From a virus: a stretch of 44,399 bases of DNA. The stretch is taken from the IMG/VR virus record IMGVR_UViG_3300042934_001332, positions 1 to 44,399 of that record; one strand, written 5' to 3'. Shown here one piece after another: positions 1 through 8,516 of this stretch; the stretch's first letter is position 1; each line of letters opens with the position of its first letter. The notes beneath the pieces are model-generated. The model did no database searches and was not told the DNA's origin. It saw only the letters and a program-made list of their open reading frames with translations. Made by a program: the position numbers and the translations under genes.

Positions 1-243
1 CTAAGTGACTGTGATATGTATGTGACCCTCGAACCTTGTGCTATGTGCTGCGGTGCAATCATACAAGCACGTATAAGGAAGCTCTATATAGGAACGATGG
101 ATCCAAAAGGTGGAGCTGCAGGCTCGAGGCTCAATTTACTTAATGATTATGGCTTTAACCATAAATGCGAGATTGAAGCAGGACTGCTGCAACAAGATTG
201 CAGTCAGATACTTAAGAACTTTTTCAAACTTAAAAGAACCTAA
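1..243 (+). CDS. tadA: tRNA-specific adenosine deaminase, C-terminal part
   Basis: This is the 3' part of a cytidine/deoxycytidylate deaminase-fold gene whose start lies left of the window; the frame is open from base 1. The zinc-binding motif PCAMC (Pro-Cys-x-x-Cys) follows 'VTLE', the usual TadA context, and the stretch 'GAIIQARIRKLYIG' is typical of the family. TadA converts adenosine-34 to inosine in tRNA-Arg(ACG) in the cytoplasm. The His-Ala-Glu half of the active site is outside the window. It ends 2 bp before the tRNA-Ser gene, an arrangement common in Firmicutes, so this is the conserved host flank of the insertion site. Confidence 0.9.
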   Translation, partial: LSDCDMYVTLEPCAMCCGAIIQARIRKLYIGTMDPKGGAAGSRLNLLNDYGFNHKCEIEAGLLQQDCSQILKNFFKLKRT

Positions 244-245
244 GA

Positions 246-335
246 GGAGAGATGTCCGAGAGGTCGAAGGTCACTGACTCGAAATCAGTCGTACCTGAAA
301 AGGTACCGAGGGTTCGAATCCCTCTCTCTCCGCCA
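246..335 (+). tRNA. tRNA-Ser (anticodon CGA)
   Basis: A complete class II tRNA is visible. The 7-bp acceptor stem GGAGAGA/TCTCTCC is followed by a G discriminator and an encoded CCA. The anticodon loop is CTCGAAA with anticodon CGA (reads UCG), the long variable arm stem is GTACCT-GAAA-AGGTAC, and the T loop is TTCGAAT. The long variable arm and anticodon identify serine. The 3' half from base 275 is the integration target; the prophage restores it exactly, so the tRNA stays functional. Confidence 0.97.
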
Positions 336-339
336 TATT
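275..339 (+). repeat. attL core: 65-bp direct repeat in the tRNA-Ser 3' end
   Basis: These 65 bases, from the anticodon stem to 4 bp past the CCA, are repeated perfectly at 34285-34349. The bases just outside the repeat differ on both sides. Exact duplication of a tRNA 3' end at the borders of a phage gene set, with an integrase gene 90 bp inside, is the standard sign of tyrosine-recombinase integration. Confidence 0.95.
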
Positions 340-390
340 CAAACACTTGAGCATGTTTTGATAACGTGTTTAATCATATATAAAACAGCC

Positions 391-428
391 TTGACTACAC
401 TATCATGTAGTCAAAATGTAGTCAAAAA
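391..428. promoter_or_regulatory. Candidate integrase arm-binding repeats, attL side
   Basis: Two tandem copies of TGTAGTCAAAA with an 11-bp pitch (406-416 and 417-427) are preceded by an inverted half copy TTGACTACA (391-399). The same motif recurs twice at 34207-34228 near attR, also with an 11-bp pitch. Paired motifs at both prophage ends just inside the core repeat fit arm-type sites of a tyrosine integrase. The block abuts the 3' end of the integrase gene. Confidence 0.65.
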
Positions 429-1553
429 CTAGCTGCCATGAGCAGCTTTTTCTATTTCTTTTTTCTTATACAAATCTTGAATTTTAATAATGTTCTTATC
501 TCGTCTTTCATTCTGTATATGGGTGTATATATCCATTGTGACTTTGAAGTCAGCGTGTCCTAAAATTTCTTGTGCAGATTTAAGGTCTATTCCTGCATCA
601 TAAAGCCCAGTCGCATAAGTATGCCTTAGTAATCTGAAAGTAAGATTGATATTAACCTTCTGATCCTCTTGCATAATATGTTTATTTATCTTTTCATCAA
701 TATATTTATTAATGGCTTTCTTTGAGCTACGCCAAAGCCTATCAGAAGAAGACTTAGTATGCATACCATTGTTTGAATGATGAAAGATGTAAGGAGATAT
801 ACCTTTAGATTTTTCCTTTTCTGATAGCAAAGCTACTGTAAGTTCACTTGGTATAGGTATTTGTCTTATCCCAGCTTTAGTCTTAGGCTGTTTAATGACA
901 GGATGACTATTTTGCCATTCAATTGCTTTACTCACTTTTATTATGCCGTTTATATCATCAAAGTCCCTCCAGGTGAGGGCAAGGGCCTCTCCCTCACGCA
1001 TACCGGTATAAAGCAATGTTAACACTAGTAAATAACCCTTATGACCTTCTAAAGCTTTCAAAACAATATTACGATCTTCGTCATCCAAGAACTCTCTTTT
1101 GGGGGTTCCTTGAGCCACGGATTTAACATATTCCATGGGGTTGTCATCAATAAGCTTGTTGGATTTTGCAAGCTTAAATATTTGATTTAGTGTAATTCTA
1201 ATTTTATGTTCCAGGGACTTTGATTTATTAAGATTTTTAAGATATCTATCTATCATCAGTGGTTTAATGTCCTTAAGTTTGTAGTCAGCAAATTCAGTAA
1301 CATGATTGTTGATTACTGTCTTGTACATATCTTGTGTCTTTTGAGCCTTTTTCCCTTTTATATAGGTTTCATACCATACCTGTGTGAGCTCACCTAAGGT
1401 TGTCTTGTCATTGTATGATAAGCCTTTCTTTTGACCTATTTTAAATTCTATATACTTATCTTCAAGGTCCTGCGGACTTTCTCCATATATAAAATACCTT
1501 TGACCATTTACTGAGATAGTTTTGCAGTATCTACCGTCAGCTCTTTTCTTCAT
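429..1553 (-). CDS. int: Prophage integrase, tyrosine recombinase
   Basis: A protein of about 374 aa with the layout of Gram-positive phage integrases: N-terminal arm-binding region (about residues 1-55), core-binding SAM-like domain (about 56-150) and C-terminal catalytic domain. In the numbering of the 376-aa frame, catalytic residues visible are Arg188 (TGMREGEAL), Arg312-His313 (LLRHTYATG), His335 (LGHAD) and Tyr345 (MDIYTHI). The His of the HxxR box is Arg309 here, a variant I think occurs in this group. ATG at 1553 is preferred over GTG at 1559 because the AAGGAAG site is better spaced. It lies just inside attL and is probably cotranscribed with the ImmA-like gene 44 bp upstream. Confidence 0.95.
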   Translation of the reverse strand: MKKRADGRYCKTISVNGQRYFIYGESPQDLEDKYIEFKIGQKKGLSYNDKTTLGELTQVWYETYIKGKKAQKTQDMYKTVINNHVTEFADYKLKDIKPLMIDRYLKNLNKSKSLEHKIRITLNQIFKLAKSNKLIDDNPMEYVKSVAQGTPKREFLDDEDRNIVLKALEGHKGYLLVLTLLYTGMREGEALALTWRDFDDINGIIKVSKAIEWQNSHPVIKQPKTKAGIRQIPIPSELTVALLSEKEKSKGISPYIFHHSNNGMHTKSSSDRLWRSSKKAINKYIDEKINKHIMQEDQKVNINLTFRLLRHTYATGLYDAGIDLKSAQEILGHADFKVTMDIYTHIQNERRDKNIIKIQDLYKKKEIEKAAHGS

Positions 1554-1596
1554 AAACACACTTCCTTCTTAATTAAATAAAGTAACGCTGTTTATA

Positions 1597-2121
1597 TTAT
1601 TTGTCTATAGTTGTGGATAGCTTATTGTAAATTAGTATTGATGGTAAGTTATAAAGGCATAGTGAGCGATGTTCATCAATATCCCATAATTGTTTCTGAT
1701 TACTCATAAACTCAAATTTTTTAGTTATAAACTCTTCAGTTACTACAAAATATTCAGCTATTTCACTAAGAGTAGGACATAACCCATCCTTTACAATATT
1801 TAACAACATTTCTGTTGGAATAAGAAAATTAACAGCCCATTTTAAAGCGGCAAGTTCTTTTTTATCTATTACCATTCTGTCCTCATAACACATATATTTC
1901 CTTGGAGTGATATCTCCGATAGTAGTGCGATAATGACCAATTTCTTCAGCTAGAACGGTCCTATAAACTCGTTCGTTATTATTTATACTTTCATTGATTA
2001 AAATAAAATAGTAACCATCTTCAAAGCAATAATATCCAAGAATATTATTTGGAAGCTGGGCAAGCTCTTTTATTATTCGACATTTGTTAATTATTTCTTC
2101 AAGCTGGTATGTAGGTACCAT
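1597..2121 (-). CDS. ImmA/IrrE-family metallopeptidase-like protein
   Basis: A 174-aa protein. 'RTVLAEEIGHYRTTIGD' matches the zinc-peptidase box of the ImmA/IrrE family, with the first His of HExxH replaced by Glu (EEIGH), a variant I recall in phage members. A downstream helical part ('ELAALKWAVNFLIP') also fits. In ICEBs1 and related phages ImmA cleaves the CI-like ImmR repressor to trigger induction. Here the likely target is the repressor at 8615-8971, but they are not adjacent as immA-immR usually are. The start has a strong AGGAGGGG site. A LexA box lies 25 bp upstream. Confidence 0.75.
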   Translation of the reverse strand: MVPTYQLEEIINKCRIIKELAQLPNNILGYYCFEDGYYFILINESINNNERVYRTVLAEEIGHYRTTIGDITPRKYMCYEDRMVIDKKELAALKWAVNFLIPTEMLLNIVKDGLCPTLSEIAEYFVVTEEFITKKFEFMSNQKQLWDIDEHRSLCLYNLPSILIYNKLSTTIDK

Positions 2122-2145
2122 AATTCCCCTCCTTTGCCTTAAATG

Positions 2146-2165
2146 CGAACATATGTTCTATTATA
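2146..2165 (-). promoter_or_regulatory. LexA (SOS) box and -10 element of the immA-int promoter
   Basis: CGAACATATGTTCT at 2146-2159 matches the Bacillus/Clostridium LexA consensus CGAACRNRYGTTYG at all but the last base and is nearly palindromic. On the minus strand it is directly preceded by TATAAT (2160-2165), so bound LexA would cover the transcription start of the ImmA-integrase unit. I see no good -35. Confidence 0.7.
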
Positions 2166-2286
2166 GCATTGTTATAAAATATAGGAAAGATGTGTGTATT
2201 TAGATTAAATGTGTTATATAATTGCACACATGGATATAAATGTATATAATGAAATAAGGAATTAGTAAATTTAGGGGGGAGATTAT

Positions 2287-3255
2287 TTGATTACACAGAA
2301 TCTTTATGGACAAGCAATGATCCAACCAGCAAATCAGGCAAACACTTTGTATGCTATTTCGGGATACGCAACCCCTTCGATGGTGTACAGACATTTAAAT
2401 GATATACCAAATCTTAAATTAAATTTAATAATAGGAATGACAAGCAGAGAAGGAATAGGAAGAAGAATACATAATGCTTTTCTGGACTTAGCAAATAATA
2501 CTTTTGTAGGAAGACTTGATTGCAGGTATTTACATGGGCGTCATCCAGTCCATACAAAAGCTTATTCTTGGTATAATAATATACTTCCATCCTTAGGGTT
2601 TGTCGGATCAGCGAACTATACACAAAATGCCTTTATCGGAAATCAAGGAGAAGTATTATCTTTAGAAAGTGCTACTGAAATAAAAAACTATTATGATAGT
2701 CTACTTGGAAATACAGTAAGCTGCTTGACTCCAAACATAGAAAACTATGTTAACTTATTTGATGAAGGATATTATGTGAGAAGACGAATAGATATTGCTG
2801 CTGAAACAGCAGTTGAGAATCCTATAATGCAAAGACCTGATCTAATCACTCAAACGGGAATAGATCGTGTTACGATATCGTTCTTAGACGATCATGGAAG
2901 TTTACCAGCAAAGTCTGGCTTAAACTGGGGTCAGAGAGATAATAGAGAAAGAAACCAAGCATATATTAGAGTGCCAGCTGACATCCAACGAAGTGGCTTC
3001 TTTCCACCAATCGGTGAACATTTTGCTATTCTTACAGATGATGGACAAGCGATTAACTGTGTAAGAGCGCAAGCAAATGGGAAAGCGATAGAATCTCACG
3101 AAAATAATAGTATTGTAGGTGCATACTTTAGAAGGCGTATGGGGCTGCAGTTGGGCAGCTTTGTTAGGCTGGAAGATTTACTGAGATACGGAAGAACAGA
3201 TGTAACAATACATAAAATCGACAATGAAACATATTATATGGATTTTTCAATATAA
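2287..3255 (+). CDS. NgoFVII-like restriction endonuclease (PLD superfamily)
   Basis: A 322-aa protein with TTG start behind a GGGGGGAGA site. Residues around 95-120 read 'VHTKAYSW...GFVGSANYTQNAF', the H-x-K...GSAN pattern of phospholipase D/Nuc nucleases. The N-terminal 'AISGYATPSM' also matches the NgoFVII restriction family. Such enzymes dimerise to form one HKD active site and cut DNA without a metal. The cytosine-5 methyltransferase at 3943-5016 is the obvious protecting partner. NgoFVII itself recognises GCSGC; whether this one does is not visible. It probably shares a transcript with the gene 20 bp downstream. Confidence 0.75.
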   Translation: MITQNLYGQAMIQPANQANTLYAISGYATPSMVYRHLNDIPNLKLNLIIGMTSREGIGRRIHNAFLDLANNTFVGRLDCRYLHGRHPVHTKAYSWYNNILPSLGFVGSANYTQNAFIGNQGEVLSLESATEIKNYYDSLLGNTVSCLTPNIENYVNLFDEGYYVRRRIDIAAETAVENPIMQRPDLITQTGIDRVTISFLDDHGSLPAKSGLNWGQRDNRERNQAYIRVPADIQRSGFFPPIGEHFAILTDDGQAINCVRAQANGKAIESHENNSIVGAYFRRRMGLQLGSFVRLEDLLRYGRTDVTIHKIDNETYYMDFSI

Positions 3256-3274
3256 TTGCATTTGAGGGTTATTT

Positions 3275-3919
3275 ATGAATATTATTCTTACGAAAAATGA
3301 AATTGATAAATGTAAAGAGTTTTCAGTAATATGTGCAGAAAATCAGCAAGAAATTGAATTTGGGCAATCCGATACTAATAAGAGGTCTAAAAAAGAGATT
3401 GCAAGAGACAACCTTATTGGGAAATTAGCAGAAGTAGCTTTCGCAAAGATGCTTAAAGAGAAATATGATATTGTGGTAGATTTAGATTTTAATTACTATC
3501 CAAGGGGAGTTTGGGATCATGATGATGTTCATTTGAATGATTGGCTGATCGATATAAAGGCGACGCGGCCAGGCAGTGAATGGATGTTAATCGAGTGGAG
3601 TAAACTGCGTTTTAGAAAGAAAGAAGATAAACTATCACATATTTATATCATGGCTGAAGTTGGATGGGATAGAGAAGCGGATGAACCACTAAGTAATGTT
3701 AGACTAGTTGGATATGCTTATTTAAATGAGCTTGCATATGGAAAAGAGGGTACATATATATTACGTAAAGGAAAGATATTGCCGCGAAAAAGCACTGAGT
3801 TACAAGCAGATAATTTCGGCAGACCTTTTAGAATGCTAAATTCTGATTGGGATGAATTGATTAAAAATATCACTGAAAAAAGTCCGCCTAATACAAGAGA
3901 TTATAAAGTTCCTAATTAA
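3275..3919 (+). CDS. Putative PD-(D/E)XK nuclease-like protein of the R-M island
   Basis: A 214-aa protein not recognised by name. Residues 48-95 carry a plausible PD-(D/E)XK core: Glu53 in 'GKLAEVAF', Asp84 in 'DHDDVHL' and Asp93-x-Lys95 in 'LIDIKAT', followed by 'EWMLIEW'. It sits 20 bp after the NgoFVII-like gene, is convergent with the methyltransferase, and shares a terminator with it. It could be a second restriction enzyme, a nicking subunit or an accessory protein. The fold call is an inference from a short motif. Confidence 0.5.
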   Translation: MNIILTKNEIDKCKEFSVICAENQQEIEFGQSDTNKRSKKEIARDNLIGKLAEVAFAKMLKEKYDIVVDLDFNYYPRGVWDHDDVHLNDWLIDIKATRPGSEWMLIEWSKLRFRKKEDKLSHIYIMAEVGWDREADEPLSNVRLVGYAYLNELAYGKEGTYILRKGKILPRKSTELQADNFGRPFRMLNSDWDELIKNITEKSPPNTRDYKVPN

Positions 3920-3945
3920 AGAGCGAGAATACTCGCTCTTTATTA
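3918..3945. terminator. Bidirectional terminator between nuclease and methyltransferase genes
   Basis: A 10-bp stem AAAGAGCGAG/CTCGCTCTTT with loop AATA, with A and T runs at the two ends, lies exactly between the two convergent genes. Confidence 0.8.
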
Positions 3946-5016
3946 TATTATTTCATCAATATTCCAACTTGCTGGGACACTGTCATAATTAATACCTGCT
4001 AAGGTTTTAAGTATAGCTTCAAAAATAATCTGAGCACCTTCTGGCGGCACTGCCATTCCTATTTGCTTCCTGACAGCTTCCTTTGATCCAAGAAACTTAT
4101 AGTTATCCGGAAAAGTCTGAATTCTAGCTCTTTCTCGATTGGTTAAAGCTCTTTCCTCGGCCCAGTGGTAACCATGTGTTCCACCGCCGCCACTACCAGT
4201 AATAGTATATGATGGTTTCTTTGGATGAAGTCGTTTATATATTTGGCTCATTCTAGCACTTTTTACATTCAATCTAAGTTCTTCAGGGATGCCTTCAAAC
4301 CACGCATTTTCACCGGGAGGGATATGTTTAAGCATCTTTACTACTTTAGGATTATGTGCTGTTCTTTCTTGATTTGGTGCATCAATAGGAATATTACTTA
4401 ATGCAACCTCTGCTGTTCTATAGTTGTTAATATGTGTTGGAGCAGGAACCTGAAATTGCAGGCCTAAATCTCTTCTGATACCTACGATTATTATCCTATG
4501 ACGAGTCTGTGGAACCCCATATTCTTCGAATTTATATAGATGTGGCACAATATTATAACCTTGCCCTGCATTAGCAAGCTCATCCAATATCATTGCAAAA
4601 GTATTGCCGCCATTAGCACTACTAAGGCCTCCAACATTTTCAGCTAGAAACCACATAGGGTTATGTATGTTGAGTACTTTAACACCATATGAATAGAGGG
4701 GTCCATATTCACCCTCAATTCCCTTTTGTTCACCCACAAGACTAAAGTCATTGCATGGGAATCCAAATGTAAGCGCGTCTATAGGCTCGAGTTGTGCAAT
4801 ATTTAAATCTTGTACTTTCATGCAATGTACAGATTTAGGTCTGTCTTCACATATATTATAACGGAATGTCTCACATGCATTTTCATCTATGTCATTTGCC
4901 CAAGTATGCTCAATTCTATAAACTTCTCCATTAGCATCAGTAACCTTTGCTCTTGTTGCTCCTAAGGCTAAGCCTCCAGGACCACTAAATAATTCACCTT
5001 TTCTAAATACTGGCAT
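3943..5016 (-). CDS. DNA (cytosine-5-)-methyltransferase
   Basis: A 357-aa Dcm-type enzyme with motifs in normal order: motif I 'ELFSGPGGLALG' (SAM binding), motif IV 'FGFPCNDFS' with the catalytic Cys, motif VI 'ENVGG', motif VIII 'QTRHRIIIVG', a target-recognition region (about 190-290), motif IX 'RERARIQTFPD' and motif X 'GMAVPP'. It transfers methyl from SAM to C5 of cytosine. The ATG at 5016 follows a GGAGG site. It protects host and phage DNA from the PLD-type nuclease next door; the target sequence cannot be read from the protein. Confidence 0.93.
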   Translation of the reverse strand: MPVFRKGELFSGPGGLALGATRAKVTDANGEVYRIEHTWANDIDENACETFRYNICEDRPKSVHCMKVQDLNIAQLEPIDALTFGFPCNDFSLVGEQKGIEGEYGPLYSYGVKVLNIHNPMWFLAENVGGLSSANGGNTFAMILDELANAGQGYNIVPHLYKFEEYGVPQTRHRIIIVGIRRDLGLQFQVPAPTHINNYRTAEVALSNIPIDAPNQERTAHNPKVVKMLKHIPPGENAWFEGIPEELRLNVKSARMSQIYKRLHPKKPSYTITGSGGGGTHGYHWAEERALTNRERARIQTFPDNYKFLGSKEAVRKQIGMAVPPEGAQIIFEAILKTLAGINYDSVPASWNIDEII

Positions 5017-5164
5017 GGTAAACCTCCATATATTGTAGTATATTAATTACAAACTGTTGTTCGTATTAATTATAGCCTATTTTAAGTGCATTTGCAGCAA
5101 AAAAATTTAAAATAATAAAATATAACTTGATTATTTTCAAATAACGGTGAAGTAAGAGGTAAAA

Positions 5165-5821
5165 ATGGATAATAGAGATTTCTTTGTTAACAAGTTAATA
5201 CAATGGGGTGAAACCAACCTAATAGATTATCCATGGCGTAAATTTAATGATCCATATAAATCATTGATAACAGAAGTATTGCTTAAAAAAACAAATGCTG
5301 AAAAGGTTAAGAATATTATAGAAGAAACTTTAGAAGTTATACCTGATTTAGAACGATTGGAATCCTTACCGCAGGATATGTTAGAACTAATATTAGAACC
5401 TTATGGAATGAGTAGAATTAGAGCAGAACAGTTGAAGGAAATAGCTTATCAACTTAGAAATGATTTCTACGGAAAGATTCCACAAAATGAAGAAGCTCTT
5501 TTAAAATTATATGGAGTAGGTCCTTATATTGCTAGAGCCCTACTGAGTTTTGTATTTGATAAGCCGTATGGAATAATAGATACAAATGTAATCAGACTGG
5601 TTGAAAGATATTTTGGATATGTATCATCTCATAAAAGAGCTAGAAATGATAAAGACCTATTGAAGTTCATTGATTCGTTAGTGCCCAATGAAACTTATAA
5701 GGTATTTAATTATTCTTTACTAGATTATCCCAAGATGATATGTAAGGTCAGAACTCCTTTATGCAATACCTGTATGCTTAATGAACAATGCATATATTCA
5801 GGAGGCATTAAAATGCGATAA
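5165..5821 (+). CDS. HhH-GPD DNA glycosylase, probably T:G mismatch-specific (MIG-like)
   Basis: A 218-aa endonuclease III/MutY-superfamily protein. The helix-hairpin-helix is 'LYGVGPYIARALL' (about 115-127), catalytic Asp139 is in 'IIDTNVIRL', and a 4Fe-4S loop is formed by Cys193, Cys200, Cys203 and Cys209 (C-x6-C-x2-C-x5-C). Tyr121 stands where EndoIII has its catalytic Lys, as in the archaeal thymine-DNA glycosylase MIG. MIG is encoded beside a cytosine-5 methyltransferase and repairs T:G mismatches from 5-methylcytosine deamination. Divergent placement next to the methyltransferase suggests the same role. The full-length MutY C-terminal domain is absent. Confidence 0.85.
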   Translation: MDNRDFFVNKLIQWGETNLIDYPWRKFNDPYKSLITEVLLKKTNAEKVKNIIEETLEVIPDLERLESLPQDMLELILEPYGMSRIRAEQLKEIAYQLRNDFYGKIPQNEEALLKLYGVGPYIARALLSFVFDKPYGIIDTNVIRLVERYFGYVSSHKRARNDKDLLKFIDSLVPNETYKVFNYSLLDYPKMICKVRTPLCNTCMLNEQCIYSGGIKMR

Positions 5822-5927
5822 AGTTAATAAGTTTGCGCATTAATATACTGAAAAAATTGGCAGATAATTGCACAAATAGTAATATTCTGCTATTATTTAA
5901 TTAAATTATAATGATATGGAGAAAAAA

Positions 5928-6761
5928 ATGCATTTAGTTATATTTGGAATAACATTAGGGACTTATGTTACTATAGCTTTAATACTATTTGTATTTTTAA
6001 TAGGATTGTGGGTAAGAGGTCATTATTCGCATCTGTTTAATATGAAGAGCAAGGAAATTGACGCTTTTAAATTGACCATATATAGATTTTTTCTACATTT
6101 GTTAACTATGATACCCATTGCAATAGCGTTAATATTGCTTTATTTCATAATAAATGTATTATTTAGCTATGGTTCAAGTATCATGCCAGAACTAATTGGT
6201 GCTGCTATTTCAGTAATAGTAATTGATTTTCTTATTAAAGAAAGAGAATTAAAAGAGAAGCAAAGTATCAATGTACTACTCAATAATAAAATATCTCGAA
6301 TAAGTGAGACAATAGATGAAGTTTTAAAAAAATTTATTGACTTTGAAAATTTCGATAAGAAAAATATTAATAAGGAGCTTTTGGTAAACATACTTGAAAA
6401 ACAAGAATTAGATATACCTTTGATAGATTATCAATATTTAGAAAGTGATGGCAGCTACAAGAAAGAAAAAATATCTAAGTTTGATTATATATATTTTATT
6501 GGTAAAGATCTTCTTCCTGTTGTGGACAACCTTATAACTAAATACAGTCGTTATATAAATAATGATATTTTGTGTGACCTTATTAGTTTAGAAGATATTT
6601 TAAGTGAGAGATTAGTAAAATTCAGAATTTCAAGCATGGGTACAATAGATAAAGACATTTATGATAGAATTGTTGATGTAATAATTGAGTATCTAATAAT
6701 AATGAATGCTTTATCTATTAAATTAGATCCAGAGGGAGATAATAAAAATGAAGTTAAATAA
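5928..6761 (+). CDS. Unrecognised membrane protein, gene 1 of a three-gene operon
   Basis: About 277 aa. The start at 5928 is chosen over the in-frame ATG at 5916 because GGAG (5918-5921) overlaps the first ATG and is correctly spaced for the second. Three hydrophobic segments (about residues 6-28, 52-82 and 84-104 of the shorter form) form an N-terminal membrane domain. It is followed by a charged, probably cytosolic helical region of ~165 aa with no motif I recognise. The gene overlaps the next by 14 bp. The position between an R-M island and the repressor is typical of phage-borne cargo such as defence or superinfection exclusion genes. A role as membrane effector is inference. Confidence 0.7.
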   Translation: MHLVIFGITLGTYVTIALILFVFLIGLWVRGHYSHLFNMKSKEIDAFKLTIYRFFLHLLTMIPIAIALILLYFIINVLFSYGSSIMPELIGAAISVIVIDFLIKERELKEKQSINVLLNNKISRISETIDEVLKKFIDFENFDKKNINKELLVNILEKQELDIPLIDYQYLESDGSYKKEKISKFDYIYFIGKDLLPVVDNLITKYSRYINNDILCDLISLEDILSERLVKFRISSMGTIDKDIYDRIVDVIIEYLIIMNALSIKLDPEGDNKNEVK

Positions 6762-7950
6762 ATATCATGCGCTATATCTAACTAGTCATCCACTAGTAGC
6801 CTTTTTGAGAGATAAAAAAATTAAATATTCAGCATATTCTCAGAAGCCAGAAGAGTTAATTGCACTTATTAATCAAAATCTTGATGCTGGGAAGATTGAG
6901 GAAGAAGATTTAATACTTGAGTTAGACGATTGGATGTACCAAGGAACGAAAAAAGTAGTTATGAGATATTTAAATAAAAGGGATATTAGTAAATATTCAA
7001 ACAAAGCATTTTTGCTTGATTTCATAGAAAAACAATTTACTTTTTCAACTAGATTTAAGGGCTTGAAAGACTTAAATGTTAGCAATGAAAAGTTTCATCT
7101 AATTGACTATTGGTACTATGATGACTCGGAGGATGAGAATAAAATAAGTGGATTCGTGCTTGTTTATGTTGAGATGATTAAATATAAGCCACCAGGAACT
7201 ACATATGAAGAGACTCGCCCATTTCCTGTTTTTGTAACTGTTGATATTGAAAATAACGAAATAAGCAGTAGAGTAAATTCAAAAAGCAATATCTATAATC
7301 AAGCAGGCTCGAGTATTGATGATATTCAATTAGGTAAGGAATACTTGGAACGTGTCCTATTAAAACTCAAAGGATCAACATCTATTAGAGTAGAAGATAT
7401 AAGTAGTTTAGAAAAAGCTTTTTTTGAACTTCATGACTACGCTACTGAGTTGCCAGAAAGTATAACTCTGAAAGCGGATGAGCTTGAAGCCGAAATACAG
7501 GATTTTATCACTAAAATGAGGGAAAAATTAGATTTATCCAATAGTGAGTTATATCAAGATGAGATGTATAATAATATTAAGCATGTAGTAATTAAGCAGA
7601 TTATCAGAAACTGTGAGGATAAAGATATATTTATAGACGGTAAAGATGTAATTTCTATAGGTATAAATGCATCAGGCAGTAGTCTATCAAAGCTTAATTA
7701 CAAGGCACCTGGATCGGACCCAGTTCAAGCAACGCCAGAATACCAGAATATAAAGAGCGTATTATCAGAGACAGAAAGAATAGGTAAAAACATACTAATG
7801 TGGAAGTCGGATTCAAAACCTGATGGATATATAAGAAGTAAGTTATTTCTTCAGGACGATGGATATGGAATTATTAGTTTTGAGGAGTATGTTTTTGAGG
7901 AGGATATAGAATATGTACTTTCAAAAATTAGAGGTTTTAAGTCAAGTTAA
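6748..7950 (+). CDS. Unrecognised 400-aa protein, gene 2 of the three-gene operon
   Basis: A 400-aa soluble, acidic protein with GGGAG upstream of ATG 6748. No signal peptide, transmembrane segment or nucleotide-binding motif is visible. A helical stretch near residues 220-265 ('SSLEKAFFELHDYATELPESITLKADELEAEIQDFI') may form a coiled coil; the N-terminal half looks alpha/beta. It overlaps the membrane protein gene before it (14 bp) and the zinc-ribbon gene after it (38 bp). Translational coupling of all three argues for one complex. Function unknown. Confidence 0.7.
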   Translation: MKLNKYHALYLTSHPLVAFLRDKKIKYSAYSQKPEELIALINQNLDAGKIEEEDLILELDDWMYQGTKKVVMRYLNKRDISKYSNKAFLLDFIEKQFTFSTRFKGLKDLNVSNEKFHLIDYWYYDDSEDENKISGFVLVYVEMIKYKPPGTTYEETRPFPVFVTVDIENNEISSRVNSKSNIYNQAGSSIDDIQLGKEYLERVLLKLKGSTSIRVEDISSLEKAFFELHDYATELPESITLKADELEAEIQDFITKMREKLDLSNSELYQDEMYNNIKHVVIKQIIRNCEDKDIFIDGKDVISIGINASGSSLSKLNYKAPGSDPVQATPEYQNIKSVLSETERIGKNILMWKSDSKPDGYIRSKLFLQDDGYGIISFEEYVFEEDIEYVLSKIRGFKSS

Positions 7951-8500
7951 GGAATTTACTAACCAATATCCTGCTATACTAGCTTTAGACTCATGGCTTG
8001 CAACACTTCCAAAGATATTCTATGACCGTATAGTACCTGAATTATTTTCAAGATCAGCTGGCGTTGATTTTGGGGTGAGTCATGATTTATTTAAAGAACT
8101 TGAAAAAGTAAAGATTATTAAAGAAAGATATATGGTTGTTTGTCCGAAATGTAGGGATGTTATTTTTTATCATGATGACATAAATGAAGTTATCGAGTTT
8201 ATTGATCAATATAATGAAAACGAAAAAATATGTGATAATTGTGATATTCAGAACAAGCTGTATACAGATAATATCAGGATATTTTATAGACTAATTGAAA
8301 AACCAAATAAAGAACAAGATATAAAAAAAAAGACTATCTTTCATAATCTAAATAATTCGGAACAAGCACAGAATTTTTCCGAAAGCTTTATTGAGGATCC
8401 ACAAAAATACATGAGTGAAATTAAGGAAATTGAAAAGCTAGATAAGGTAAGCACAGATCCAGTAAAAACAGAGATTATGAAGTATTTAAAGCTAATTTAG
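7913..8500 (+). CDS. Unrecognised zinc-ribbon protein, gene 3 of the three-gene operon
   Basis: A 195-aa protein starting inside the previous gene behind GAGGAGG. A CPKC knuckle (about residues 77-80) and a CDNC knuckle (about 107-110) are ~26 residues apart, forming a likely structural zinc ribbon. The part before it ('FSRSAGVDFGVSHDLFKELEKVKIIKERYMVVC') reads like a winged-helix module leading into a ribbon. The C-terminal ~60 aa are charged and probably flexible. It is followed by a strong terminator. It could sense DNA or a phage protein for the two partners upstream; that is inference. Confidence 0.7.
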   Translation: MYFQKLEVLSQVKEFTNQYPAILALDSWLATLPKIFYDRIVPELFSRSAGVDFGVSHDLFKELEKVKIIKERYMVVCPKCRDVIFYHDDINEVIEFIDQYNENEKICDNCDIQNKLYTDNIRIFYRLIEKPNKEQDIKKKTIFHNLNNSEQAQNFSESFIEDPQKYMSEIKEIEKLDKVSTDPVKTEIMKYLKLI

Positions 8501-8516
8501 TTTAATAAGTTATATA

